DNA of 64,000 nt, taken from JBPOFM01 sp041391925. Lineage in GTDB: Bacteria > Bacteroidota > Bacteroidia > Flavobacteriales > Flavobacteriaceae. The stretch covers positions 620,001 to 684,000 of the forward strand of contig JAWKNA010000003.1 of assembly GCA_041391925.1 (NCBI GenBank). Direction: 5' to 3'. Positions 18,989-27,699 of the stretch are shown piece by piece. The position numbers and the translations under genes are program-made. The notes beneath the pieces are model-generated. The model saw only the letters and a list, made by a program, of their open reading frames with translations, made no database searches and was not told the origin of the DNA. Numbering within the stretch: the first letter of the stretch is position 1; the number at the start of each line of letters is the position of its first letter.

Positions 18989-20276
18989 AGGTTAAAATGA
19001 GTTTCGCGCCATTATTCTCAAACATATCATTGAAAATTATCCGGTCCAATGATTTGTTATAATCATTGTGGTACATAATTAAAGCGTCATCTATTAATGG
19101 GGCTTGTATAAGTTTAAGGTCTATATATTCCAATACTGGTATTTCGTAATAAGTGTCTTCATAACCATCTGTATTTTTTACAATCTTTGCCGTAACTTCC
19201 CCAAGCGAATTATATACTTGGTCAGTCACATTGTTGTTTTGGTCAACATAAAATAAACTCAATGTGTCTCTCAATTTTAAATTGTCATTGTAAGAAAGAC
19301 TTTTGGGTTTGAGTCTTAAAACAGCATTCAGCACAGTACCTTCGCCTTCTATGTCATATAACTTTCTTATGGAAGGAAAATTCATTCGAGTAAGATACCC
19401 GATTCCCGATTGAAAATAACTCTCGTGATTGCTGTTTTCTGATGCCAAATTGTAATCCTGGTCTGTTAACGTAGAAAGAGCCAGTCCGGTGACATCCGAT
19501 TGTATTCTATTGAAATATTTGGGTACATCGGAGCTTGCAGTAATAAATAAATCATAGTGATATTCTGTATCCTCATCATCGTCACTTAAGCGATAAAAAA
19601 AGCGTAGATAACTGGAGCCGCTTTGATTTGAAAATCCAATAACTGAACCATTATCTGCTGAATCCACCTGTAAAGTAAAGCCTTTGTATTCCTGAATGAA
19701 TTCATCTGTGCTATTTACGTTGTCACTTATAAAATTGAAAAGGGTGTTGCCATAATTGAAAGGAATGGAAACATGCAAGGAATCTCTATGTGGTTCTGGA
19801 TAAAATGTTTTGGTTGCGATGGGTACCTCTGCAAAATTAAGATTGGAAGTATTGTAAAAATCAGTTTCATCTGGTTTTACCCTTTCTGTTAATTGATGAA
19901 ATCTCATATGCATTACTTGCGTTGTGTCGCTATAAAAATATTGGTCATATTTAAGTATTAATGCGACACTATCCAATATTGCTTCGTCAGAGATGGAATA
20001 ACTATTTGCCGATAACTCAAAATAGGGGGTAGCTGTAACTTTTCCTAATGAAGCATCAGTATATTGTCCAAACAATAAGCGGTTAGAGCCAGAGGTTACG
20101 ATGCTATCTAGCTTGTATGTAGAGAGCTCTACACTAAAAGTATCAATTTGGATAATTCTGACGTTCGTATTAGTAAACTCTTCTCCAACGACAAATTTCT
20201 CAATTTCACTTTCTTCAGAACAGCTTAAAATGTAGAAAGGAAAAAGCACGATAGTAAGTATTCTAATAATTCGCAT
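18966..20276 (-). CDS. DUF4270-family lipoprotein
   Basis: 436 residues from ATG 20276 (the TTG at 20294 is less likely). The lipobox is FYILSC, so Cys17 is lipidated. The body is beta-rich with the DUF4270 pattern (FSVELSTYKLDSIVTSGSNRLLFGQYTDASLGK...TPYFEL, and a C-terminal ALIMYHNDYNKSLDRIIFNDMFENN). The function of DUF4270 is not established. It is coupled to the beta-barrel gene downstream. Divergent from the DUF6268 gene, with 207 bp between the starts. Confidence 0.85.
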   Translation of the reverse strand: MRIIRILTIVLFPFYILSCSEESEIEKFVVGEEFTNTNVRIIQIDTFSVELSTYKLDSIVTSGSNRLLFGQYTDASLGKVTATPYFELSANSYSISDEAILDSVALILKYDQYFYSDTTQVMHMRFHQLTERVKPDETDFYNTSNLNFAEVPIATKTFYPEPHRDSLHVSIPFNYGNTLFNFISDNVNSTDEFIQEYKGFTLQVDSADNGSVIGFSNQSGSSYLRFFYRLSDDDEDTEYHYDLFITASSDVPKYFNRIQSDVTGLALSTLTDQDYNLASENSNHESYFQSGIGYLTRMNFPSIRKLYDIEGEGTVLNAVLRLKPKSLSYNDNLKLRDTLSLFYVDQNNNVTDQVYNSLGEVTAKIVKNTDGYEDTYYEIPVLEYIDLKLIQAPLIDDALIMYHNDYNKSLDRIIFNDMFENNGAKLILTYAIYDAN

Positions 20277-20483
20277 AAGTAATTTTTTGTGCAAATTAAA
20301 ATACTGTGTAAATCACATAAAACTAAAATATACAAAGGCCACTATTGAATCTATTAAACATAGCAATCAATCTATCAAGAGCAATTAGCCATTTGATAGA
20401 TAAAATAGTATGATTTGTAGATTAAAAATTCGCAAGCGTATAGTTTTTTTTTTCTGCATTCTTAAAGGTTTTATGTTCGCTTA

Positions 20484-21383
20484 ATGAAACACTTGAAATT
20501 ACCATCTGTTATAGTTTTATTGGCGAGTTATAAAATGGCAGCGCAATTAAATAATTTGGAAATGGATAACCAATCAGAGATAAAGTATGCTTATGAGCTA
20601 TTGCCGAGTTTTGGCAATATTCAATTACAATCCAATAGCATCAAAGCAGTTTATTTGGATTCAACATCCATTGGGGTTTTCAATTATGGCTTGAATTATA
20701 CTAACTACAGTATGTATTTCAAAAATTTGGACTCAAATCAAGTAATCAACAGTCTATCGGAATCCTTACATTATATCAGTTTTAAAATGCAATATGGGGT
20801 TGAGATAGATGATGGCTGGAAAACGGAACTTACATTAGAACCAAATGTCTTCTCCAATATTAAGTCGCCTATCACACATAAAGACATCAAATTTTCAGGT
20901 GGCGCTGTAATGTCAAAGTCTTGGCTCAATCACAAAAATGAAAAGGATGAACTGCAATTTGGAGTTGGTTATAGCTCATTGTTTGGTAAGCCTCAACTGT
21001 TTCCAGTTGTTAATTTTAGCAGTCAATTGAGCAATGCGTTTTTAATTTCAATCGGTTTTCCAAAATCCAGTTTTACTTTCAATATTGACCCTAAGAGTAC
21101 ATTGACTTTGAGCATTTTTAAGGAAGGATTTTACGCCAACAATTCCTCTATGATGCTAATGGAAATTACTGATTATGAAAAAAATACAAAAATCGAATAT
21201 GATGGTTGGAAAACAAATTTAAATTATCATATGCTCTTCGGTCAGCAATTTGGCGGCTTTATTAATATAGGATTTTTGCCCAAAACGGATTTAAGACTTC
21301 TTACCAATAACGGACAAGTATTATATAATTATAAAACAAACCAAACAATCTCAATAGGGGGTGGAATTAAGTATAATTTTTAA
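20484..21383 (+). CDS. DUF6268-family outer-membrane beta-barrel protein
   Basis: 299 residues. A short signal peptide ends near KMAAQ, and the rest is alternating strands ending in ISIGGGIKYNF, the aromatic C-terminus expected of an outer-membrane barrel. I assign DUF6268 from overall resemblance, not a motif. It is the first gene of a rightward run with the kelch lipoprotein 13 nt downstream. The ligand is unknown. Confidence 0.75.
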   Translation: MKHLKLPSVIVLLASYKMAAQLNNLEMDNQSEIKYAYELLPSFGNIQLQSNSIKAVYLDSTSIGVFNYGLNYTNYSMYFKNLDSNQVINSLSESLHYISFKMQYGVEIDDGWKTELTLEPNVFSNIKSPITHKDIKFSGGAVMSKSWLNHKNEKDELQFGVGYSSLFGKPQLFPVVNFSSQLSNAFLISIGFPKSSFTFNIDPKSTLTLSIFKEGFYANNSSMMLMEITDYEKNTKIEYDGWKTNLNYHMLFGQQFGGFINIGFLPKTDLRLLTNNGQVLYNYKTNQTISIGGGIKYNF

Positions 21384-21396
21384 CAATAAATAAACT

Positions 21397-22395
21397 ATGA
21401 AAATTTCTTTAAAAGTAAATATGATTTGTGCATTAGCATGTCTAATATTTGTAGGTTGCAATAAGGATGACGATGAAGATGATTTAATCGGAAACTGGGT
21501 GGCCAAATCCACATTCAATGGCTCTGCCCGAGCCAGTTCTGCATATTTTACAATAGGAAGTAAAGGGTATATGGGTACAGGGTTCGATAGTGATGATTAT
21601 TTGAATGACTTTTGGGTTTATGATATGGAAACAAATTTTTGGCAACAAAAAGCGGACTTTCCTGGACTCGAACGTAGCTCCGCTGTGGGCTTCTCTATTG
21701 GAAATGATGGTTATATAGGTACCGGCTATAATGGAGACCAAAATGATGAATTGCAAGATTTTTACAAATACAATACAGATTCAAATACGTGGGAACAAAT
21801 AGCAGATTTTGGCGGGGGCGTGAGACGTGCCGCCATTGGATTTGCGTCTTCCTCTAATGGATATGTTGGCACAGGCTATGATGGCAGTAATGATAAAAAA
21901 GATTTCTGGCGCTATGACCCCACCTCTGATACTTGGGAAGAAATCGCAGGTTATGGTGGCGATAAAAGGAGGGATGCCACTTCCTTCACGCTTGGTAACA
22001 TTGCCTATATAGGTACAGGTATCAGTAATGGTATTTATCAAGAGGACTTTTGGTCTTTTAATTTAGATTCAGAAGCATGGACACAACTGACCGATTTGGA
22101 TGATGATGACGATTACAATATAACAAGAAGCTCTGCAGTAGGTTTTACAATTTCAGGCAAAGGATATGTAGCTTGCGGCGAAGTATCCGGGCCTCTAAAA
22201 TCCGTTTGGGAGTACAACGCTTCAAGCGATACTTGGACGGAACGTACCGGTTTCGAGTTGCTTGGACGACAAAATCCAGTAATTTTTAATGATGGTAGCA
22301 GGGCATTTATAGCATTGGGGAGGAATGGAAGTTACTATTTAGACGATAATATGGAATTTTTCCCCAATCAAACGCAAGATGATGACGATAATTAA
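21397..22395 (+). CDS. Kelch-repeat lipoprotein
   Basis: 332 residues with the lipobox LIFVGC (Cys21) and an acidic stretch after it. About six kelch blades follow, each with the pattern (G)YxGTGx...DFWxY(D/N)xxxxxWxQxADF(P)G, enough for one beta-propeller on the cell surface. The C-terminus is again acidic (TQDDDDN). Kelch propellers bind proteins or sugars; no catalytic residues are evident. It is followed by a strong terminator, which ends this two-gene unit. Confidence 0.88.
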   Translation: MKISLKVNMICALACLIFVGCNKDDDEDDLIGNWVAKSTFNGSARASSAYFTIGSKGYMGTGFDSDDYLNDFWVYDMETNFWQQKADFPGLERSSAVGFSIGNDGYIGTGYNGDQNDELQDFYKYNTDSNTWEQIADFGGGVRRAAIGFASSSNGYVGTGYDGSNDKKDFWRYDPTSDTWEEIAGYGGDKRRDATSFTLGNIAYIGTGISNGIYQEDFWSFNLDSEAWTQLTDLDDDDDYNITRSSAVGFTISGKGYVACGEVSGPLKSVWEYNASSDTWTERTGFELLGRQNPVIFNDGSRAFIALGRNGSYYLDDNMEFFPNQTQDDDDN

Positions 22396-22463
22396 TAATA
22401 GTTTATATACGAGGCTAGGTTTTTAAAATTGATACTTGGTTAATAGCCACCCATAGCCAGTGG

Positions 22464-22510
22464 AGTCAGGCAAAGTTGTTTGTTTCATTTTCAACCAGCC
22501 TGACTTTTTT
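22464..22510 (+). terminator. Intrinsic terminator after the kelch gene
   Basis: AGTCAGGC (22464-22471) pairs with GCCTGACT (22498-22505), with an inner GTTG/CAAC stem, followed by six T. It lies only 12 nt before the ATG of the DUF4907 gene, so the downstream operon must start inside or just after it, or depend on read-through. Confidence 0.85.
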
Positions 22511-22521
22511 AATAATGACAG

Positions 22522-22866
22522 ATGAAGGAATATAGAAATTACATATTGATTTTTTTACTTATAGTGATACTGGTATATGGATTGAACTTCCTAATTGTTT
22601 CTAATCAAAAAGAAAAACAAAGTGCCAAATTATCGCTGGTTGTAAAAGAGAGTGTGCATGGGTGGATATACGAAATATATTCAGAAAAAACACTTCTGAT
22701 AAGACAGGAGACCATTCCCTCGATAGCCGGTAATTATTATTTTAACAATAAGACAGATGCAGAAAAAATTGGTTACCTTGTTTTGGATAAACTAGCTAAT
22801 GGAGTCATGCCTCCGACGGTTTCTGTCCAAGAAATAAAAAACAGTAACATAACTATAATTGATTAA
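22522..22866 (+). CDS. DUF4907-family membrane-anchored protein
   Basis: 114 residues: an N-terminal membrane helix (7-26) and an exported domain with GWIYEIYSEKTLLIRQETIPSIAGNYYFNNKTDAEKIGYLVLDKL, the DUF4907 signature. Function unknown. It precedes a LytS-type kinase and a LytTR regulator with almost no spacing, which suggests a role in sensing for that pair. Confidence 0.82.
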   Translation: MKEYRNYILIFLLIVILVYGLNFLIVSNQKEKQSAKLSLVVKESVHGWIYEIYSEKTLLIRQETIPSIAGNYYFNNKTDAEKIGYLVLDKLANGVMPPTVSVQEIKNSNITIID

Positions 22867-22870
22867 TTAA

Positions 22871-23926
22871 TTGAAATTTAAGTTTAAATCAGGCATTTTC
22901 ATAGTGCACATAATATTCTGGCTTTTAGTGTCTGTATTGCCATTGGCTTTCATAAGTGGGCAAAACATTGAAAACCTCCCAAAATTTACGTTTTTAAGAA
23001 TTTTTAGTGGCCCTTTTCTTTTTTATATGAACTATTCGCTTTTTGTCCCGCAGTTACTGTAAAAAAAAAGAATAATATGGTACATTATTGCTTCTATCGG
23101 TTTTTTGTTCCTCTTTAATTTTTTAACAGCACAATTATTTCCTGCCCCTAAATTTGAAGAATTGCCGCAAATGATGGATGCAAAAAGAAACTTTCCACCT
23201 CCAAATAGAGGCATGAGATATATGTTTCCAGTAGCATTTTCTCTTTCAATATTCCTGTTGGGTGGTATTATGGCATTGGTATCAGATTTCTACAAACTAG
23301 AGCACTTGTCAAAACAAATCGAAACAGAAAGGAAAGAAATGGAATTGCAATTTTTAAGGTCGCAGTTAAATCCGCATTTTCTTTTTAACTCTTTAAACAG
23401 TATATATTCCTTGGTAAAGGCAAAATCGAATGACGCCCCAGATGCTTTGATTATGCTATCCGAGCTAATGAGGTATATGTTATATGAGGTAAATGAAAAA
23501 AAAGTAGTGTTGGAAAAGGAGCTAAATTATATCAAAAATTACATTTCTCTCCAATGTTTGAGACTTGTCAATAGTGAAAATGTCAAATTGCAAATTCATG
23601 GACAGTCAAAGGGATACAAAATATACCCGCTCATACTAATAACTTTTATTGAAAATGCCTTCAAATATGGGACCGATTATAAAGGAAATACTAAAATCAG
23701 TATTATTATAAGCATTGAAAATGATGTATTGAATTTGTATGTAAACAATAGTATCGGCCATTATAAAAAAAACGATGTTAATTCTGGTGTAGGCCTTGAA
23801 AACATCAATAATCAGTTGGAATATCTATATAAGAATAATTATAAGCTTTCAACTCTAGAGGAGGATGGTGAATATAAAGTAGAATTAAATCTAAAACTAG
23901 TAAAGGATGAAATGCATAATCGTTGA
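22871..23926 (+). pseudogene. LytS-type sensor histidine kinase split by an in-frame stop codon
   Basis: One frame runs from 22871 to 23926 with a single TAA at 23060-23062. Residues 1-63 give two membrane helices; after the stop the same frame continues KKRIIWYIIASIGFLFLFNFLTAQ, the missing third helix, then a fourth. The His_kinase core is intact (FLRSQLNPHFLFNSLNSIYSL, with the phospho-acceptor His in NPHF) as is the ATP-binding domain (FIENAFKYG, SGVGLENINNQL). Only TTG starts are available for either part. The stop probably arose from TTA by one base change next to a run of nine A. The gene is a likely pseudogene or recent nonsense mutant; a sequencing error is the other option. Confidence 0.8.
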
Positions 23927-24632
23927 TGATGAGCCATTGGCCATCAATGTTATAAACTCTTATTGCGGCTCTGTTGACGCTTTGGAAGTTCAAAAAACCT
24001 TTACAAATGCTCTCGAAGCGTTGGACTATTTGAACTCCCATGAAATAGATGTTTTGTTTATTGATATTGAAATGCCACAAATTTCGGGTATCGACTTTAT
24101 CAAATCATTGGTCAATGATAGACCATTTATAATTTTTACAACTGCTTATCCACAATATGCATTGGATGGTTTTGATTTAAATGCGGTTGATTATTTGGTA
24201 AAACCTGTCCCTTTTCCTCGGTTCATTACCGCGATTAACAGGGTAAAGGAGATTTATAAACTAAAACATCAAAAAAAGGCAAATCTTGTTCCCTCAGGAA
24301 TTATAAATAATTCTAATGAAGATTTTATTTTTGTAAAATCAGAGTATGAAAATCTAAAATTAAAGCTTTCCGAAATTAGATACATCCAAGGGTTAAAGGA
24401 TTATTTAAAAATTCATTTAATAAAGCAAAAACCAACCATAACATTAATGAATTTTAAGACCATTGAAGGTAAACTTGCATCTTCAAATTTTGTAAGGGTG
24501 CATAGGTCTTTCATTGTAAACATTGAGTATATCGGTTCTATTCAAAGAAATCAAATTATTATGGATGATGGTATGAGAATACCAATAGGGGAAAGCTATA
24601 AAGAAGGTCTTTTTGAAATTCTTGGTATTTAA
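23907..24632 (+). CDS. LytTR-family response regulator
   Basis: 241 residues: receiver domain (1-120; Asp8-Asp9 in IIVDDEP, phospho-acceptor Asp in FIDIEMP, Lys in VKPVPF) and a C-terminal LytTR DNA-binding domain (about 140-240, LKLSEIRYIQGLKDYLKIHL ... FVRVHRSFIVNIEYI). It overlaps the kinase end by 20 nt, so it was the kinase's partner. With the kinase interrupted, its phosphorylation state is uncertain. Confidence 0.93.
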   Translation: MKCIIVDDEPLAINVINSYCGSVDALEVQKTFTNALEALDYLNSHEIDVLFIDIEMPQISGIDFIKSLVNDRPFIIFTTAYPQYALDGFDLNAVDYLVKPVPFPRFITAINRVKEIYKLKHQKKANLVPSGIINNSNEDFIFVKSEYENLKLKLSEIRYIQGLKDYLKIHLIKQKPTITLMNFKTIEGKLASSNFVRVHRSFIVNIEYIGSIQRNQIIMDDGMRIPIGESYKEGLFEILGI

Positions 24633-24717
24633 GCTGCTTCCTAAAAATTATAAAAGCCCTGTGAATATAATTCATTTGCACAATTTGTAGCAGAAAGGGT
24701 ATCTAGGAAAAAAATAA

Positions 24718-25581
24718 ATGAACAAATCTTTATTTGAAATAAATCGCTTACTGGAGGATTTCAAGTCAAAAATAATTATAGTCGAAGAGTCAGATTTTAC
24801 CGAATTTTCAATAATTGAAAAAGGCATAAAGATATCTCGAGATCATCTTCAGAAGTTAAGACTTCTGGTAAGAGAATATGATTTTGAAACCATTAATGAT
24901 GAAATTTATTTTTTCAAACATCAGAAGCCTTTTATCTACAGTCGTCTTAAATTTTACGCTAAGCTGTACAACTTCCTAATTGAAAAGCCACAAGGTAGCA
25001 TTAAATCACAAAGAAAATTCATTGATAATGAGATCTTAAAACTCCAGGAGCATTATTCTAAAAATCTTGATTTTATAAAATATATTAGAGAAGATTCAAC
25101 AACCCTTGATCAGTTCTATTTTGTAAGGGGAAAAGATAATCTCAACCTTATTTCTGACACTTCGCATTTTTATACAGATGAGGAATTCTCCACAAGTCAT
25201 GACGATGCCGTAGCAAAGATTATGGCTTATGACCTTCTGATAAATCATTACAACAGAGAATTGATAAAGTTAGGTCAAGCTTTAGAAGGTCCTAAAATGG
25301 CAGATAGCAATTGTTCAAACATAAATATGGAGTGGACAGCTTCCAAAACAGATTTGGTAGAATTGATTTATGCACTGCAAGCTTCTGGAGCAATCAAAGA
25401 TGGGAGGGCGGCCATAAAGGTTATGGCAACTACATGTGAACAAATATTCAACTTGGATTTAGGAAACTTCTATAAAACTTACCTCGAAATTAAAGCAAGA
25501 AAAATGGACCGCACCAGCTTCATCAACCACCTGAAAACAAGTTTTGAAAATAAAATGAATATGGACGATAGTAATATGTAG
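24718..25581 (+). CDS. RteC-domain regulator
   Basis: 287 residues, mainly helical. The C-terminal part (MEWTASKTDLVELIYALQASGAIKDGRAAIKVMATTCEQIFNLDLGNFYKTYLEIKARK..R) is the RteC signature. RteC proteins of Bacteroides conjugative transposons activate the excision operon by binding upstream DNA. The excisionase-like HTH gene lies 226 bp downstream, so the same control is likely here. This is the first gene of the mobile-element core that carries the two reverse transcriptases. Confidence 0.92.
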   Translation: MNKSLFEINRLLEDFKSKIIIVEESDFTEFSIIEKGIKISRDHLQKLRLLVREYDFETINDEIYFFKHQKPFIYSRLKFYAKLYNFLIEKPQGSIKSQRKFIDNEILKLQEHYSKNLDFIKYIREDSTTLDQFYFVRGKDNLNLISDTSHFYTDEEFSTSHDDAVAKIMAYDLLINHYNRELIKLGQALEGPKMADSNCSNINMEWTASKTDLVELIYALQASGAIKDGRAAIKVMATTCEQIFNLDLGNFYKTYLEIKARKMDRTSFINHLKTSFENKMNMDDSNM

Positions 25582-25742
25582 TATCGAATTTTAGAGGGCA
25601 AAAAGTTAAATTACTTCGTAACCCTTTCGGTACTACCGAGAAAATGCCACTAAAGGATAGCACATTTGTCAAACGAATGTCAAATCAACGATTCACGAAC
25701 ACCTAATTAATAAAAATTAAATGTTAGTGAGCTAAATCAACA

Positions 25743-25787
25743 GAAAGAAACTGCTTTTGAATGGTCAACTATTCGGCAGTTTCTTTC
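25743..25787 (+). promoter_or_regulatory. 12-bp leader hairpin before the excisionase-like gene
   Basis: GAAAGAAACTGC (25743-25754) pairs perfectly with 25776-25787 across a 21-nt loop and ends 20 nt before the ATG at 25808. It is followed by CATTTTAAA, so it could act as a weak terminator or mask the ribosome site. The 226-bp gap before the gene holds nothing else obvious. Confidence 0.55.
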
Positions 25788-25807
25788 ATTTTAAATCAAT
25801 TAGTAAT

Positions 25808-26083
25808 ATGGCAACACAAGTCCTTACCACAGACGACCTAAACGAATTCAAAATCCAGCTCTTTGACGAGCTGAAAAAATTGTTGAATCACAAAGCAACC
25901 ACTTCACAAAAAAAGTATCTCAAATCTACCGAGGTAATGAAGCTATTAAAAGTAAGCCCAGGAACCTTGCAAAATTTAAGAATCAATGGCACCTTACCCT
26001 ATTCCAAAATAGGAGGCATCATTTTCTATGACGAAGAAGAGATAATTAGCATCATGAAGGAAAACCGAATTGATAATCGTTAA
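25808..26083 (+). CDS. Excisionase-like helix-turn-helix protein
   Basis: 91 residues from ATG 25808 (MATQVLTTDDL); an upstream in-frame start at 25757 would fall in the leader hairpin. The HTH_17/MerR-like winged helix is KYLKSTEVMKLLKVSPGTLQNLRINGTLPYSKIGGIIFYDEEEIISIM. Such proteins beside RteC in Bacteroidota elements bend DNA for excision or act as regulators. Confidence 0.87.
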   Translation: MATQVLTTDDLNEFKIQLFDELKKLLNHKATTSQKKYLKSTEVMKLLKVSPGTLQNLRINGTLPYSKIGGIIFYDEEEIISIMKENRIDNR

Positions 26084-26131
26084 CTAATAAAATCGTAATA
26101 GTAATGAAAAATGTAATAAAGGTGAGTTGGT

Positions 26132-26824
26132 ATGTCCGAGGTCAATTACATCACGCACCTTAACAGGTTTTTCCAGAAGCTTTCAAAAGAGACACGATTC
26201 AATACCACCCATGTTAGTTTGTATATGGCGTTGTTCAATTTTTGGAACAATGCGCGGTTTGCTCCAGAGTTTTTTATCAATCGATACGAGGTAATGACCT
26301 TATCCCGAATAGGGTCAAAAGGCACATACCATCGATGCATTAAAGATTTGAACGATTGGAAATACATTCAATATTTACCTTCAAAAAATCCCAACATTGG
26401 GAGTAAAGTAAGGATGTTCAATTTAAAGACAAGTAGCGAACAAGCAACGAACCAGCAGCGAGCCAAAAGTGGTACAAGTAGCGAACAAGTATCGGGGCGT
26501 TATATAAACACATCCAAACAGTCAAAACAAGAAAACCTTTTTAAACCTCAAAATAAAAATCTGGTGATTCAATTTTTTGAAGAAAGAAAATGGCCATCCT
26601 TGCAAGCAGAAAAGTTTTTCAGCCATTACGAATCTGTGGGATGGAAAAAAGGAAAATCGAAAATAAAAAATTGGCAAGCAGCTGCAGAAGGTTGGATGTT
26701 GCACTATCGCGAAAATGAAGCAAATGAAAACCCGCTACAAGTACAGAATAAGGACAACTTTAATTCCCGTGAAACTGGAAACCTCCACACCAATAAAAAT
26801 AAAGATTATGGTGAACCACTTTGA
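26132..26824 (+). CDS. Replication-initiation-like protein of mobile element, unknown exact role
   Basis: 230 residues. The N-terminal part (NTTHVSLYMALFNFWNNARFAPEFFINRYEVMTLSRIGSKGTYHRCIKDLNDWKYIQYLPS) is a winged-helix fold with a DnaD/replication-initiator look. The C-terminal part (FFEERKWPSLQAEKFFSHYESVGWKKGKSKIKNWQAAAEGWM) resembles the helicase-loader contact region. The next gene is a DnaC-like ATPase, which supports a role in replicating the element. The family is common in these elements but has no established function. Confidence 0.7.
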   Translation: MSEVNYITHLNRFFQKLSKETRFNTTHVSLYMALFNFWNNARFAPEFFINRYEVMTLSRIGSKGTYHRCIKDLNDWKYIQYLPSKNPNIGSKVRMFNLKTSSEQATNQQRAKSGTSSEQVSGRYINTSKQSKQENLFKPQNKNLVIQFFEERKWPSLQAEKFFSHYESVGWKKGKSKIKNWQAAAEGWMLHYRENEANENPLQVQNKDNFNSRETGNLHTNKNKDYGEPL

Positions 26825-26828
26825 AAAT

Positions 26829-26908
26829 GTCATTGCGAGGACGTAGGACGAAGCAATCTTACATGTCGCTTCGAGTGATTTTGAGAATCAAAATAGTATC
26901 GAGAAGAA
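26829..26908. repeat. Two dispersed hairpin repeats before the ATPase gene
   Basis: First, an imperfect hairpin starting CATTGCGAGG and ending GAAGCAATC (about 26830-26859). Second, CTTCGAGTG, a small hairpin ATTTTGA-gaa-TCAAAAT, and TATCGAGAAG (about 26868-26906). The second shares both arms with the pair at 63718-63843 but has a different central hairpin. Confidence 0.6.
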
Positions 26909-26911
26909 AAT

Positions 26912-27601
26912 ATGAATAACCAACATCCACACATCATCATCGAAAAAGGTGTAGAATACCACTTGGGAGTCCTAGTAGAAAACACCATTCAATACGACTT
27001 CCAAAAAATGTTACTTTACCTAGACCACAAAGGCAAAATGTTGTTTGGCAAAAACTTCAGAATCTATGAAGAAGATGAGGTTATTTTATACAAACTATGT
27101 ATTTACTTCATAAGAGATTTCGAGGCCTGTGCAAAACAACACATAGACCCTAACAAAGGCATTTTGTTATCGGGTCCTGTTGGTTGTGGTAAAACCACGC
27201 TTATGAAACTATTGAGACATATTGTGCCACATCATAAAGCTTATGAAGTCATTCCGGCACGTAACATTACATTTTCGTTCAATAACCTTGGTTTTAAAAC
27301 CATAGAAGAATATGGCAATGATGGGTACTATTGTTTTGATGATTTGGGGGTCGAGCCAGCAGGTCGCCACTTCGGAAAAGATTGCAATGTCCTAGGCGAA
27401 ATTATTTTATCTCGTTATGACCTTTTTACCAAAACTAACAGCCAATGGCCAACTGCAAACAACCAGAGAAAAACTCATGCCACAACAAATCTCAATGCGG
27501 AAGAATTGGAAGAGCGCTACGGCAATCGAGTTCGGTCAAGAATGAGGGAAATGTTTAACCTCATTAGTTTTGATGCCAATAGTAATGATAAAAGAAAATA
27601 A
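26912..27601 (+). CDS. DnaC-like AAA+ ATPase
   Basis: 229 residues. Walker A is LLSGPVGCGKTTLMKLL (about residues 89-105), Walker B is YYCFDDLG, and the C-terminus has the sensor/arginine region TNLNAEELEERYGNRVRSRMREMFN. This arrangement fits helicase loaders and the related ATPases of Bacteroidota mobile elements. It follows the replication-like gene by 87 bp, which hold two short repeats. Likely helps load the host helicase on the element. Confidence 0.88.
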   Translation: MNNQHPHIIIEKGVEYHLGVLVENTIQYDFQKMLLYLDHKGKMLFGKNFRIYEEDEVILYKLCIYFIRDFEACAKQHIDPNKGILLSGPVGCGKTTLMKLLRHIVPHHKAYEVIPARNITFSFNNLGFKTIEEYGNDGYYCFDDLGVEPAGRHFGKDCNVLGEIILSRYDLFTKTNSQWPTANNQRKTHATTNLNAEELEERYGNRVRSRMREMFNLISFDANSNDKRK

Positions 27602-27699
27602 TTCACAACACCGACACAACACCGATAAAACAGTCTCAAAAGACCATTATAAATAAAACAATTTCAATAGATTTGTTAATCTTCAATTGTTATACATCT

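Noticed and set aside
23058..23072. Transcript slippage on the A run to rescue the split kinase
   Set aside because: Both sides of the stop are in the same frame, so slippage would not remove the TAA.
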